Shown here: positions 22,037 through 30,458 of the stretch, in pieces
How positions within the stretch are numbered: position 1 is the first letter of the stretch
Layout of the letters: the number at the start of each line of letters is the position of its first letter
Assembly (NCBI RefSeq): GCF_014648995.1
Contig: NZ_BMSE01000026.1
Span: 1-64,000, forward strand
Direction of reading: 5' to 3'
DNA from: Streptomyces massasporeus
GTDB taxonomy: Bacteria > Actinomycetota > Actinomycetes > Streptomycetales > Streptomycetaceae
Length of the DNA: 64,000 bases
The notes under the pieces: generated by a model
Told to the model about the DNA's origin: nothing
Database searches by the model: none
Seen by the model: the letters and a program-made list of their open reading frames with translations, nothing else
Position numbers and translations under genes: made by a program

Positions 22037-22778
22037 TCAGGGGAGAGAATGACCGGGCAGGCGCAGCAGGGAGTCGGCGAGGCCGGTCACCGCGTCGAAC
22101 AGGACACGGCCGAGCCTGCGGTCGGGGGTCTGGGGCATGCGGGAGGCCGGCCCGGTCACGGCCAGGGCGGAGGCCACCCCGTCGTCGGGGGCGCGCACGG
22201 GCACGGCGTACGTGACGCCGCCCGGGCGCAGCGGGTCGGGTCCGTAGGCCCAGCCCCTGCGGCGTACGGCGGCGAGCTGTGTGGCGGTGAACCGGGCGCA
22301 GCTCAGCGCCTCGTACAGCTCGTCGGGCGGCTGCCAGGCGAGCAGGACGCCGGCGACGGGGCCGGCGGAGGCGGGGCGGGTGGCGCCGATGGGCGGGGAG
22401 CCGGTGGTGACGGAGGCGGCGACACAGATCTGCAGGCCGTTGCGGCGCCGGTGCAGCAGGGCGTCGAGGCCGGTCTGCGCACGCAGTTCGGTGAGAACCG
22501 GTCCGGCGGCGCCGGCCAGCCAGCCGGTCGTGGCGTACGCCGAGGGCCGCGGCGTCGAGCCGGGGTCCGTGGACGAACCGGCCGTGCAGGTCACGGGTGA
22601 GCAGCCCGAGACGTTCCAGGGCGACGGCGATGCGGTGGACGGTCGGCCTGGGGAGTCCGCTGTACATCACGAGGTCGCCGAGGGTGGCGGGGCCGCCCTC
22701 CACGGTCTCCAGCAGCACGGCCGCCTTGTCGAGTACGCCGACACCGGTCGCGGTCCGGGGTGGGGTCGCGGTGCTCAT
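22037..22778 (-). pseudogene. IclR-family regulator interrupted by an apparent frameshift
   Basis: The N-terminal part from ATG 22778 (VGVLDKAAVLLETVEGG, then LPRPTVHRIAVALERLGLL) is a clear IclR winged helix-turn-helix up to about GPRLDAAALG. The C-terminal effector-binding half (WLAGAAGPVLTELRAQTGL... ending LPGHSLP) continues in another reading frame. The frame change falls near 22540-22550. Either the gene is inactive or the base sequence is wrong by one base there. It is coupled by ATGA to the thioesterase gene upstream, so it would be the last gene of the AT-TE transcript. Confidence 0.75.
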
Positions 22779-23527
22779 CGCTTCGGCGCCAGCCGCGCAC
22801 GGATGTCCCGGACGAGGTCGTCGCGGCGGTCCCTCAGGTAGAAGTGGCCGCCGGGCAGCACCGTCAGGCCGAATCCCTTGGGTGCGACGCCGGCCCAGGC
22901 GGCGACCTCGTCGGCGCGGATGTCGGGGTCGTCGGCGCCGACGAAGCCGGCCACCGGGCAGCCCAGAGGGACGCCGGGCCGTGCGGGGTAGCGGGCGACG
23001 GCGGCGAAGTCGGCCCGGATGGCGGGCAGGACGAGCTCGCGCAGGTCCTCGTCGTCGAGCAGCGCGGCGTCGGTGCCGCCCAGCCGCCTGACCTCGTCCA
23101 GCAGGGCCGTGTCGCCGCCGAGGGCGGCGGTGCGCGGGGTGAGCAGGTGCGGGGCCTTGCGGCAGGAGACCATCAGCAGGTCCAGCGTGGTGTGGTGGTG
23201 TGCCTCCAGGCGCAGGGCGAGCTCGTATCCGACGGAGGCGCCCATGCTGTGGCCGAACACGGCCAGCGGGGTGCCGAGGTAGGGCACCAGTTCGTCGGCG
23301 AGGGCGTCGGTGAGTTCCTCGATGCTGGTGAGCGGTTCTTCCGCGATGCGCTCCTGCCGGCCGGGGTAGCGGGCGGCGAGGACCTCCACGTCGTCGCCGA
23401 AGGCGTGCCCCCAGTCGTGGAAGAAGCCGGCCGAGCCGCCCGCGTGCGGCAGGCACAGCAGCCGCAGCCGGGGCGGGGCGGCGGTGGCGTAGCGCCGCAG
23501 CCAGATGCTTGTCGTGCCGAGTGCCAT
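22775..23527 (-). CDS. Type II thioesterase
   Basis: 250 residues, alpha/beta hydrolase of the GrsT/RifR type. LCLPHAGGSAGFF near residue 24, nucleophile elbow FGHSMGASVG near 90, Asp in GADDPDI and the catalytic His in GGHFYL. Second thioesterase of this class in the cluster; the paralogue is at 10421. Probably clears blocked NRPS or ACP carriers. Stop overlaps the start of the IclR remnant. Upstream lies the repeat-rich spacer 23528-23919. Confidence 0.88.
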   Translation of the reverse strand: MALGTTSIWLRRYATAAPPRLRLLCLPHAGGSAGFFHDWGHAFGDDVEVLAARYPGRQERIAEEPLTSIEELTDALADELVPYLGTPLAVFGHSMGASVGYELALRLEAHHHTTLDLLMVSCRKAPHLLTPRTAALGGDTALLDEVRRLGGTDAALLDDEDLRELVLPAIRADFAAVARYPARPGVPLGCPVAGFVGADDPDIRADEVAAWAGVAPKGFGLTVLPGGHFYLRDRRDDLVRDIRARLAPKR

Positions 23528-23919
23528 GGCAGATGGCCTCCTTGTGGCGTGGGGTGATCGGTCCAGGCGCCCGGGGCCTCCGGGGTGGCGTGCGGGGGTG
23601 CGGTCCGGCGCACCGGGGCTTCCGACCGGGTGGGATCTTCGGTCCGGCGGGGCGTGGGGTGGTCGTCCAGCGCGCTCGGCGCATCCTGCGGGGCGCGGGC
23701 TCGTCGGTCCGGCGGGCCCGGGCGTCCGACGGGGCGTGGGGTGGTCGTCCGGCGGGGCGTGGGGTGGTCGTCCGGCGGGGCGTGGGGTGGTCGTCCAGCG
23801 GGGTGTGGGGTGGTCGCCCAGGGGGGCATGAGGTGGTCGTCCAGCGCGCTCGGCGCATCCTGCGGGTGTGGGCTCGTCGGTCCGGCGGGCCCGGGCGGCC
23901 GGCGGGGTGTGGGGGTCCC
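23528..23919. repeat. GC-rich spacer with 23-bp tandem repeat and 65-bp direct repeat
   Basis: The 392-nt gap between the transacylase and thioesterase genes is built from repeats. Five tandem copies of a 23-bp unit (gtggggtggtcgtccggcgg plus ggc) start at 23736, 23759, 23782, 23805 and 23828, the last two diverged. A further single copy lies near 23654. A second, longer unit of about 65 bp beginning gtccagcgcgctcggcgcat occurs twice, near 23663 and 23837. The period is not a multiple of three and the encoded Pro/Arg-rich frames lack a plausible start, so I regard it as non-coding. Confidence 0.85.
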
Positions 23920-24843
23920 TCAGTCCAGGGCGTTCGGGGTGTCCAGTGACACGGCCTCGGTGTCCGGGGTGATCCGGCGGGCCAGGCCGGCGAGGGTGCG
24001 GCCCGGGCCGATCTCGACGAGACGTCGGCAGCCGAGCGGGCCGGTGAGGATGTCCACGCTCTGCTCCCACAGCACCGGTGAGGTGAGCTGGCGGGTGCCG
24101 AGGGCGGGCCAGTCGCAGTCGCCGGAGTGGGCCTCGGCGTCCACGTTGGCCACGACGGGCAGATGGGAGGGGGCGAAGGCGGTGTTCTTCAGCGCCGCAC
24201 GCAGGGTGTCGGCGGCGGGTTCCATGTACGGGCTGTGGAAGGCGCCGCCGACCTGGAGCCGGATCAGTTTGGCGCCGATGGAGGGCGCCTCGCCGGCGAG
24301 GCGGTCGATGCCCTCGGCGGAGCCGGAGACAACGGTCTGGCCGGGGGCGTTGACGTTGGCGACCCAGACGTCCAGGCCCTCCTCGCGCATCCGCGCGGTG
24401 AGCGCGGACACCTCGGTGAGGGGCGCGGCGACGAGGACGCCCATGGTGCCCTCGACGGCCTCGGCGGCCTTCCGCATGGCCCGGCCCCGGGCGGCGACCA
24501 GTCCGGCCGCGGCGGGCAGGGCGAGCGCGCCGGCGGCGACGAGGGCGGCGTACTCGCCGAGGCTGTGGCCCGCGCAGGCGACGACGGTGCCGCCGAGGGC
24601 GTCCCGGCGCGTGGCCTCGGCGTGGGCGATCACCGAGACGCTGAACACGGCGAGCTGGGCGAGATCGGTGCGGCGCAACCGCTCGCCGGGCGTGCGCAGC
24701 AGGAGCTCGGGGATGTCCTCCCCGGTGACCTCGGAGATCTGGCGGGTGAGTTCCCAGGACGGAGTTTCTTTCCAGGGTTCTCCCATGGCCTCTTTCTGTG
24801 TTCCCTGTCCTGGAAACAGCAGGGCGACCGGCATACGACTCAT
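23920..24843 (-). CDS. Malonyl-CoA:ACP transacylase (FabD-like)
   Basis: 307 residues, FabD length. LFPGQGTQ near residue 9, nucleophile GHSLGEYAAL near 92, Arg in AARGRAM and GAFHSPYM near 200 (the FH pair typical of malonyl specificity). It should charge the two cluster ACPs with malonate. It opens the AT-TE-IclR transcript and has its own motif-bearing promoter at 25011-25062. Confidence 0.93.
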   Translation of the reverse strand: MSRMPVALLFPGQGTQKEAMGEPWKETPSWELTRQISEVTGEDIPELLLRTPGERLRRTDLAQLAVFSVSVIAHAEATRRDALGGTVVACAGHSLGEYAALVAAGALALPAAAGLVAARGRAMRKAAEAVEGTMGVLVAAPLTEVSALTARMREEGLDVWVANVNAPGQTVVSGSAEGIDRLAGEAPSIGAKLIRLQVGGAFHSPYMEPAADTLRAALKNTAFAPSHLPVVANVDAEAHSGDCDWPALGTRQLTSPVLWEQSVDILTGPLGCRRLVEIGPGRTLAGLARRITPDTEAVSLDTPNALD

Positions 24844-25010
24844 GGACCCGCCTTCCGCGTGAATGCACCGGGGAGGGCGGGGACCCGTCCGGGGAATGGG
24901 AGCCGACGGGTCCCCGCAGGCCGGCGGACGGGAGCGGGGGATTCTCGACGCCGCCGGGCGAAGGAATTCACGCACACTCCCGCGAGGGGTGAATTCCTTT
25001 CTCACGCTCC

Positions 25011-25062
25011 ATAAGACTGCCGGTGCGCGGCGGACGGCAACACCGCTTTCAGGAAGCTGCCA
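25011..25062 (-). promoter_or_regulatory. Promoter with cluster-specific 17-bp motif, transacylase operon
   Basis: On the minus strand, TGGCAGCTTCCTGAAAG (25062-25046), 5 bp, TTGCCG (25040-25035), 18 bp, TCTTAT (25016-25011). The transacylase start is 167 nt further on. Same 5-bp offset between motif and TTG as in the other three operons. The site lies just past the stop of the regulator at 25072. Confidence 0.58.
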
Positions 25063-25071
25063 GCCGGGAGG

Positions 25072-25863
25072 TCACGGCCGGTCGCCGGGGCGTGTCCGGT
25101 GCGGTGCTGCCGGGGGCAGCAGACCGAGCTCGGCCGCCCGTACGCCGGCCTGGAAACGGGAGTTTGCCCCGAGCAGCGCCATGATCTCGGCGACGTGGCG
25201 CCGGTAGGTGCGCACCGAGACGGCGAGGTCGCGGGCGGCCACCTCGTCGGTGACGCCGGCCCACAGGGCGGCGAGGATCTGCCGGGCGAGGGCGCCGCGG
25301 TCGCGGTTGCCGAAGACGACGCGCTCCCCGGCGGGCACGGCGTCGCGCCAGACGTTCTCGAAGAGAGTGGCGAGGGTGTGCAGCAGTTCCGGTGCCCGGA
25401 TCATCGACGCCCGGCGGCCGACGGCGGACTCGGCGACGACGAGCGCGACGGTGCCGTCGATCATGAGCGCCTGGAGCGGGGGCACTCGGGCGATGCGGAT
25501 GGCCACCGGTCTCTCCTTGCCGAGCTGTTCGCGGACGAAGTCCTCGTCGACCAGGGCGGGGCTGCTGAGCAGCCGGACCACGACGGCGTCGGAGGCCTCG
25601 TAGATCAGCTGCCGCTCGACTCCCTCACCCCGACCGGGCTCCTCCCGGTCGCCGGGCATGCGGGCGTGCACGATGTCGATGGTGCGCGTCGCGCCCGCTA
25701 TGAGATCCCGCGCCTGTCCGAGCACCGCGGGGTAGCCGCCTTCGACGACGGTGATCCGTTGTTCCTGGAGGCTGCGGTCGCGATGGATGGCGACCGTCGA
25801 CTCGATCAGGGTCTGCACCTTGAGGAGCGCCTGCTCAAGGTCGTCCTCAGCGCTGTCCGACAC
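25072..25863 (-). CDS. LuxR-type HTH transcriptional regulator, paralogue 1
   Basis: 263 residues. An N-terminal helical segment (DLEQALLKVQTLIESTVAIHRDR), a central phospholipase-D/TrmB-like effector region that can sense a ligand, and a C-terminal LuxR-like helix-turn-helix (VTDEVAARDLAVSVRTYRRHVAEIMALLGANSRFQAG). No receiver domain. GTG 25863 with GGGGAA about 7 nt upstream is the best start. It is clearly paralogous to the next regulator, so a tandem duplication is likely. I infer it controls the cluster, possibly through the 17-bp motif. Confidence 0.82.
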   Translation of the reverse strand: MSDSAEDDLEQALLKVQTLIESTVAIHRDRSLQEQRITVVEGGYPAVLGQARDLIAGATRTIDIVHARMPGDREEPGRGEGVERQLIYEASDAVVVRLLSSPALVDEDFVREQLGKERPVAIRIARVPPLQALMIDGTVALVVAESAVGRRASMIRAPELLHTLATLFENVWRDAVPAGERVVFGNRDRGALARQILAALWAGVTDEVAARDLAVSVRTYRRHVAEIMALLGANSRFQAGVRAAELGLLPPAAPHRTRPGDRP

Positions 25864-26075
25864 GTCCTGTTCCCCGTTCCCCGTTTGTTCCCCGCCGAGC
25901 GAAACGGTTGTGCTCCTGGCGCGCCTCGCCCTTGGCGGCCCGTGGTCGGGCCGGGGGCGGGCGGCTTGCGGGCGCTCCGGTCGGCGGGGTGGTGCCGGGT
26001 GCGCCACGGGAACCCGGTTGTGCGAGGGGCGCCGTGCACCCGGAGTGCGGACGGTGTGGACGGCGCGGCTCACGG

Positions 26076-26864
26076 CTACTCCTGCTGCATCAGCCCCAGT
26101 TCGACGGCACGTGCTCCGGCCTGGAAGCGGGAGCTGGCGCCCAGTTCCCGCATGATCTCGGCGACATTGCGGCGGTAGGTGCGCAGGGAGACGTTGAGTT
26201 CGCGGGCGGCGACGTCGTCGGTCTGGCCGGACCGCAGCCGTTCCAGGATCCTGCGGCTGAGGTCGCTGCGCAGCCGCGGGCCGAGGGCGAGGTGGTCGTC
26301 GAGCCGCCGGCAGCGGGACCAGGTTCCGGCGAAGAGCAGTTCCAGTGCGCGCACGGCGGCGGTGTCGGTCACCAGGGTGGCCTGGGCGCCGCTGTCGACG
26401 CCGGGCACCGCGCGGATCAGGGCACGGGCGCCGTCGACCACGACGGTGTCCCGTAACTGGCCCTCGGAGCACCGCACTTCGAAGCGGCTGCCCCCGGCCG
26501 CGCTGAGCCGGGCGAGGGAGCCGTCCGCGACCGCGGTGGCGCACAGGACCCGCACATGCGGTCCGGGCGGGACCTCGGTGAGCAGTTCCTTCACGGTGGC
26601 GCTGAACTCGTCGGCTGAGGTCAGGGCGACGCACACGGTGTGACGCGCCTCCCCCAGCAGCTCGTTCAGCGTCCCGCGCAACACCGCGACGCTGGTGTGT
26701 GTCCCCTCGGGGCCGCCGGCGGGGCGCTTGCGGTAGAGGGAGACGGTGGACTCGATGAGTGCTCGGGCCTGCAGCAGGGTCTGTTCGACATGGGCCGCAT
26801 GGTCCCCGCGGGCGGTGTCCTGCGCCCGGTCCGTTCCTGGTGAGTCGATGACAGCACCGGTCAC
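26076..26864 (-). CDS. LuxR-type HTH transcriptional regulator, paralogue 2
   Basis: 262 residues with the same plan as the protein at 25072: helical N-terminus (TLLQARALIESTVSLYRKR), variable sensor region, and a nearly identical C-terminal HTH (TDDVAARELNVSLRTYRRNVAEIMRELGASSRFQAGARAVELGL reads in pieces along it). GTG 26864. The two genes are separated by 212 nt and may be expressed separately. The 768-nt upstream region, shared with the divergent A-T-TE gene, contains a degenerate copy of the cluster motif at 27134-27150. Confidence 0.83.
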   Translation of the reverse strand: MTGAVIDSPGTDRAQDTARGDHAAHVEQTLLQARALIESTVSLYRKRPAGGPEGTHTSVAVLRGTLNELLGEARHTVCVALTSADEFSATVKELLTEVPPGPHVRVLCATAVADGSLARLSAAGGSRFEVRCSEGQLRDTVVVDGARALIRAVPGVDSGAQATLVTDTAAVRALELLFAGTWSRCRRLDDHLALGPRLRSDLSRRILERLRSGQTDDVAARELNVSLRTYRRNVAEIMRELGASSRFQAGARAVELGLMQQE

Positions 26865-27632
26865 TGGTGTCCCCCTTGGTCACCCAGCCCTGCTCGTGGC
26901 TCGTGCGTGCCTCTTGCCGAGGTTCAACGGCTCACCGCTTCACCGCCGAGATCCGTGAACGCCGAACTATTCAATCCCGAATCTTTTTGGCGGATGCGTG
27001 GCCTGCCTCGACTCAGACAATAGTTCGCTGACTCAGAACCAGTCAACAAGATCCAGCCTGCCGACGCCCGCCGGCCAGAAGCCCATATCCGCTTTCCACC
27101 TTTCCGGCCGGCCGGGGATTACTTCCAGGAGCCCTGACAGCAAGCTGCACCTCAACCCCCGAACCTGATTCTCCACTTCCGGTTGCGCCACCGAATGCAC
27201 CGCTCCCCTCACCCGGCGTCGTACATCTGTCCACTTCCGGCCAACTGCCCCCTGTTGCAGCTCCGATCGAGCCTTCGCCAAGCCTACGGTGACCGGGTCA
27301 CGCCAAGCCACACCGGCCCCTCATTACCAACCGGACGGTACGGCCGGCGTGATCGAGAATTCCCACGGGAGAAAAGGCACCGGCACGGAGGCGGCAAAAG
27401 GCATTCCGTCCGCTCTCCCGGCGCGAGTGCGCCGCCCGCCGTGACACACAGGCGAGCCAAGGTTTCACGGTATTCCACATGCTGCCCGGGGGAATTGCGG
27501 ACGACCAAAGAGCACAAGGCGCGGTGATGTCCGGGCCGTCACATCGAGTCCCGTCAGTTCCTTCACGTCCTTCACGTTCCGGCGCAGAGCGGCCCGTGCC
27601 GCCCGCCATCGCAGACAGGGAGAGACACGATC
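26865..27632. promoter_or_regulatory. Divergent intergenic region between regulators and A-T-TE operon
   Basis: 768 nt with no convincing gene. It is less GC-rich than its surroundings around 26960-27010 and 27120-27200, as expected for promoters in this genome type. It holds the degenerate 17-bp motif at 27134-27150 and a half-motif (GTTGCAGCT) at 27254-27262. Likely carries the promoter of the regulator gene at 26864 (minus) and of the operon starting at 27633 (plus); exact -35/-10 elements are not clear. Confidence 0.6.
27134..27150 (-). promoter_or_regulatory. Degenerate copy of the cluster 17-bp motif
   Basis: Minus-strand GTGCAGCTTGCTGTCAG shares the GCAGCTTnCTG core with the four sites at 6154, 11201, 22005 and 25046, but the TTG element is not present at the usual 5-bp offset. 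It is about 270 nt ahead of the regulator start at 26864, which would fit autoregulation. Confidence 0.35.
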
Positions 27633-30458
27633 GTGAACCGCCCACCCTCCACCCCGCGTTCCCTCACCGACCTGCTGCTGTCCGCCGCCGACCGGCACCC
27701 CGGCACCGGAGTCCGCTACTGCCTCGGCCCCGCCGACGCGGACTACCAGGACCTGCCCCATCCCGAGCTGCTGGCCGAATCCGCCCGCCTGCTGGCCTCG
27801 TTGCGCGCCCGGGGCCTGCGGCCGGGCGACCGGGTCGTGCCCGTCCTGGAGCGACCACAGGACTTCCTGCCCGTGTTCTGGGCCGCGGTGCTCGGCGGCT
27901 TCGTCCCTTGCCCCATGGCACCGCTGCGCGGCGACCGGGAGCGCTGGGCCGCCCAGCTGGAGCACGTCAACACCCTGCTCGACGGCCCCCTGGTGGTGAC
28001 CGGCGAGGCCCTGGCCGCCGAACTGCCCGGCGTGGACGGACTGTCGGTGGCGTCCCTGGAGGAACTGCGCGCCGCCGGCCCGATGCCCGCCGGGGACTTC
28101 CACCGCGCGGCGCCCGGGGACACCGCGGTCCTCGTGCTGACCTCCGGCTCCACCGGCCACTCCAAGGCGGTCGTGCTCACCCACGCCAACCTGCTGGCCT
28201 CCATGACGGCCAAGAACGGCCACCACCGACTCTCCGCCGACGACACCACCCTCAACTGGGTGTCCTTCGACCATGTGGCCGCCCTGCTGGAGTGCCATCT
28301 GCTGCCGCTGTCCACGGGCAGTCGGCAACTGCACGTCGAGGCGCGGGTCGTCCTCGACGAGCCGCTGGAGTTCCTCCGGCTGGTCTCGCGGCACGGCGTC
28401 ACGATGACCTTCACCCCGAACTTCCTGCTCGGTCTGATCAACGCGGCCGGCGACCGGCTGCGCGAGAGCGCAGAGCGGCTGGACCTGTCCCGGGTGCGGC
28501 ACGTCGTCAGCGGCGGTGAGGCCGTGGTCGTCGCCACCGGGGAGAGGTTCCTCGACCTGCTCGCGCCCTATGGACTGGCCCGCGACGCGCTGTGGCCGGC
28601 CTTCGGCATGACCGAGACCTGCGCGGGAAGCGTGTACTCCCGCAAGGCGTTCCCCGACGCCGACCGCGGCGCCGAGTTCGCCAACCTCGGCACCCCGGTA
28701 CGGGACCTGCACATCCGCATCGCCGACCCGGAGGACCGCCCGCTGCCCGAGGGCCAGGTGGGTGAGCTGCAGCTGCGCGGCCCGATGATCACGCCGGGGT
28801 ACTACAACAACGAGACGGCCACACGCGAGGCGTTCACCTCGGACGGCTGGTTCCGCAGCGGTGACCTGGGCCGGCTCGACGGGGAGCGGCTGACCCTGGC
28901 CGGACGCAGCAAGGACAGCATCATCGTCAACGGCGTCAACTACTTCGCTCACGACATCGAGTCCGTCCTCGAACAACTCGACGGCGTCGCCCGTTCCTAC
29001 GTCGCGGCCTTCCCCGTCCGCCCGGCCGGCAGCGACACCGAGCAGCTGGTGATCGCCTTCACCCCTGAGGCCGCCACGGCCGGCGGGGCCGAGGGCACCG
29101 AGGAGGCCGCCCTGCACCGGGTGCTCATGACCGTCCGCAGCACCGTGGTGATGCACTGGGGCTTCCGTCCGGCGCTGATCCTGCCGCTGCCGGCCGAGGC
29201 CTTCCCCAAGACCAGCCTCGGCAAGATCCAGCGCTCGCTGATGCGCCGGCGACTGGAGCATGGGGCGTATGACACCGCGCGCCGGGCCGTCGACGAGCTG
29301 ACGCTGCGCATGCTGGGCGGCTACACCGCCCCCGAGGGCGCGACCGAGCGGGTGCTCGCGGAGATCTACGCCGAACTGTTCGACACCGACCCCGCCGCGA
29401 TCAGCGCCACCGCCAACTTCTTCGACCTGGGCGGCACGTCGATGGACATCCTCCGGCTGCGCGGGAGGGTCGCCGAGCGGCTGGGGGTGAGCGGTCTGGA
29501 GGTGATCACGGTCCTCAGGGCACCGACGGTCCGCGCCCTGGCCGCCCGGCTCCAAGAGGGTGCCGCGACCGGCACGCGCGCATACGACCCCCTGGTGCCG
29601 ATGCAGACCGGCGGGGACAAGACGCCCCTGTTCTGCGTCCACCCCGGCGTGGGCGAGGTGCTGGTGTTCGTCAACCTCGCCAAGTACTTCGCGGGCGACC
29701 GGCCGTTCCACGCCCTGCGGGCCCGCGGCTTCGACGAGGGCGAGAAGCCGTTCGCGACGTTCGAGCAGATGGTGGACTGCTACGCCGACGCCATCCAGCG
29801 CAAGCAGCCGCACGGCCCGTACGCGGTGGCCGGGTACTCCTTCGGCGGCGTGGTCGCCTTCGAGATCGCCAAGGTGCTGCGCGACCGCGGGGAACGCGTC
29901 GACTTCGTCGGCAGCCTCAACCTCCCGCCGCACATCAAGTACCGCATGGAGGAACTGGACTTCGCCGAGACCGCGACGAACCTGGCCTTCTTCCTGGCGC
30001 TGATCGACAAGAAGCGGAGCACCGAACTGCCGGCCCGGCTGCGCCCGCTCCCCCGCGAGGGGCAGATCGCCCGGCTCATGGACCAGGCACCGCCCGGCCG
30101 GCTGGCCGAACTCGACCTGGACGCCGACCGGTTCGCCACCTGGGCGGAGCTCGCCGACGCACTCACCGACCTCGGCCGCGACTACCGGCCCAGCGGCTCG
30201 GTGCCGTCGGTCAGCGTCTTCCACGCCACCCCGCTGCGCGGCACCCGCCGGGACTGGCTGGAGAACGAGCTGCGCCGCTGGGACGACTTCACCGACGGGC
30301 CCAACCGCTACATCGAGGTGCCCGGCGAGCACTACACCATGCTGTCGCCGCAGCACGTGGCCGAGTTCCAGGCGATCCTGCGCCAGGAACTGGACGCGCG
30401 GCTCGCGGAGGCCGACGAGATCGCGATCCGACGGGGAAACAGGGGAGACGACCGATGA
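27633..30458 (+). CDS. A-T-TE synthetase resembling atromentin/polyporic acid synthetases
   Basis: 941 residues. Adenylation domain (LTSGSTGHSKAVVLTH near residue 170, then LNWVSFDHVAALLE, FGMTET, SGDLGR and NGVNYFAHDIE), a carrier domain (FFDLGGTSMDILRL near 600), and a C-terminal thioesterase (AGYSFGGVVAFE near 735; His in PGEHYTM). Length, order and the NW-x-x-xDHV signature match the tri-domain quinone synthetases (AtrA, RalA, EchA) that activate and couple two aryl-pyruvate units; there is no condensation domain. It opens a plus-strand operon (ATGA overlap with the next gene). Whether its product joins the NRPS/PKS product is unknown. Start GTG 27633 with GGGAGA upstream. Confidence 0.85.
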   Translation: MNRPPSTPRSLTDLLLSAADRHPGTGVRYCLGPADADYQDLPHPELLAESARLLASLRARGLRPGDRVVPVLERPQDFLPVFWAAVLGGFVPCPMAPLRGDRERWAAQLEHVNTLLDGPLVVTGEALAAELPGVDGLSVASLEELRAAGPMPAGDFHRAAPGDTAVLVLTSGSTGHSKAVVLTHANLLASMTAKNGHHRLSADDTTLNWVSFDHVAALLECHLLPLSTGSRQLHVEARVVLDEPLEFLRLVSRHGVTMTFTPNFLLGLINAAGDRLRESAERLDLSRVRHVVSGGEAVVVATGERFLDLLAPYGLARDALWPAFGMTETCAGSVYSRKAFPDADRGAEFANLGTPVRDLHIRIADPEDRPLPEGQVGELQLRGPMITPGYYNNETATREAFTSDGWFRSGDLGRLDGERLTLAGRSKDSIIVNGVNYFAHDIESVLEQLDGVARSYVAAFPVRPAGSDTEQLVIAFTPEAATAGGAEGTEEAALHRVLMTVRSTVVMHWGFRPALILPLPAEAFPKTSLGKIQRSLMRRRLEHGAYDTARRAVDELTLRMLGGYTAPEGATERVLAEIYAELFDTDPAAISATANFFDLGGTSMDILRLRGRVAERLGVSGLEVITVLRAPTVRALAARLQEGAATGTRAYDPLVPMQTGGDKTPLFCVHPGVGEVLVFVNLAKYFAGDRPFHALRARGFDEGEKPFATFEQMVDCYADAIQRKQPHGPYAVAGYSFGGVVAFEIAKVLRDRGERVDFVGSLNLPPHIKYRMEELDFAETATNLAFFLALIDKKRSTELPARLRPLPREGQIARLMDQAPPGRLAELDLDADRFATWAELADALTDLGRDYRPSGSVPSVSVFHATPLRGTRRDWLENELRRWDDFTDGPNRYIEVPGEHYTMLSPQHVAEFQAILRQELDARLAEADEIAIRRGNRGDDR

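Noticed and set aside
23736..23850. CRISPR array
   Set aside because: The 23-bp units are directly adjacent without unique spacers, and no cas genes are present; this is a minisatellite.
27254..27262. A plus-strand copy of the cluster motif for the A-T-TE operon
   Set aside because: Only the half GTTGCAGCT matches and the spacing to a TTG element is not kept.
27633..30458. Fatty acyl-AMP ligase starting a lipopeptide
   Set aside because: The LNWVSFDHV signature, carrier and fused thioesterase with total length about 940 fit the A-T-TE quinone synthetases better.
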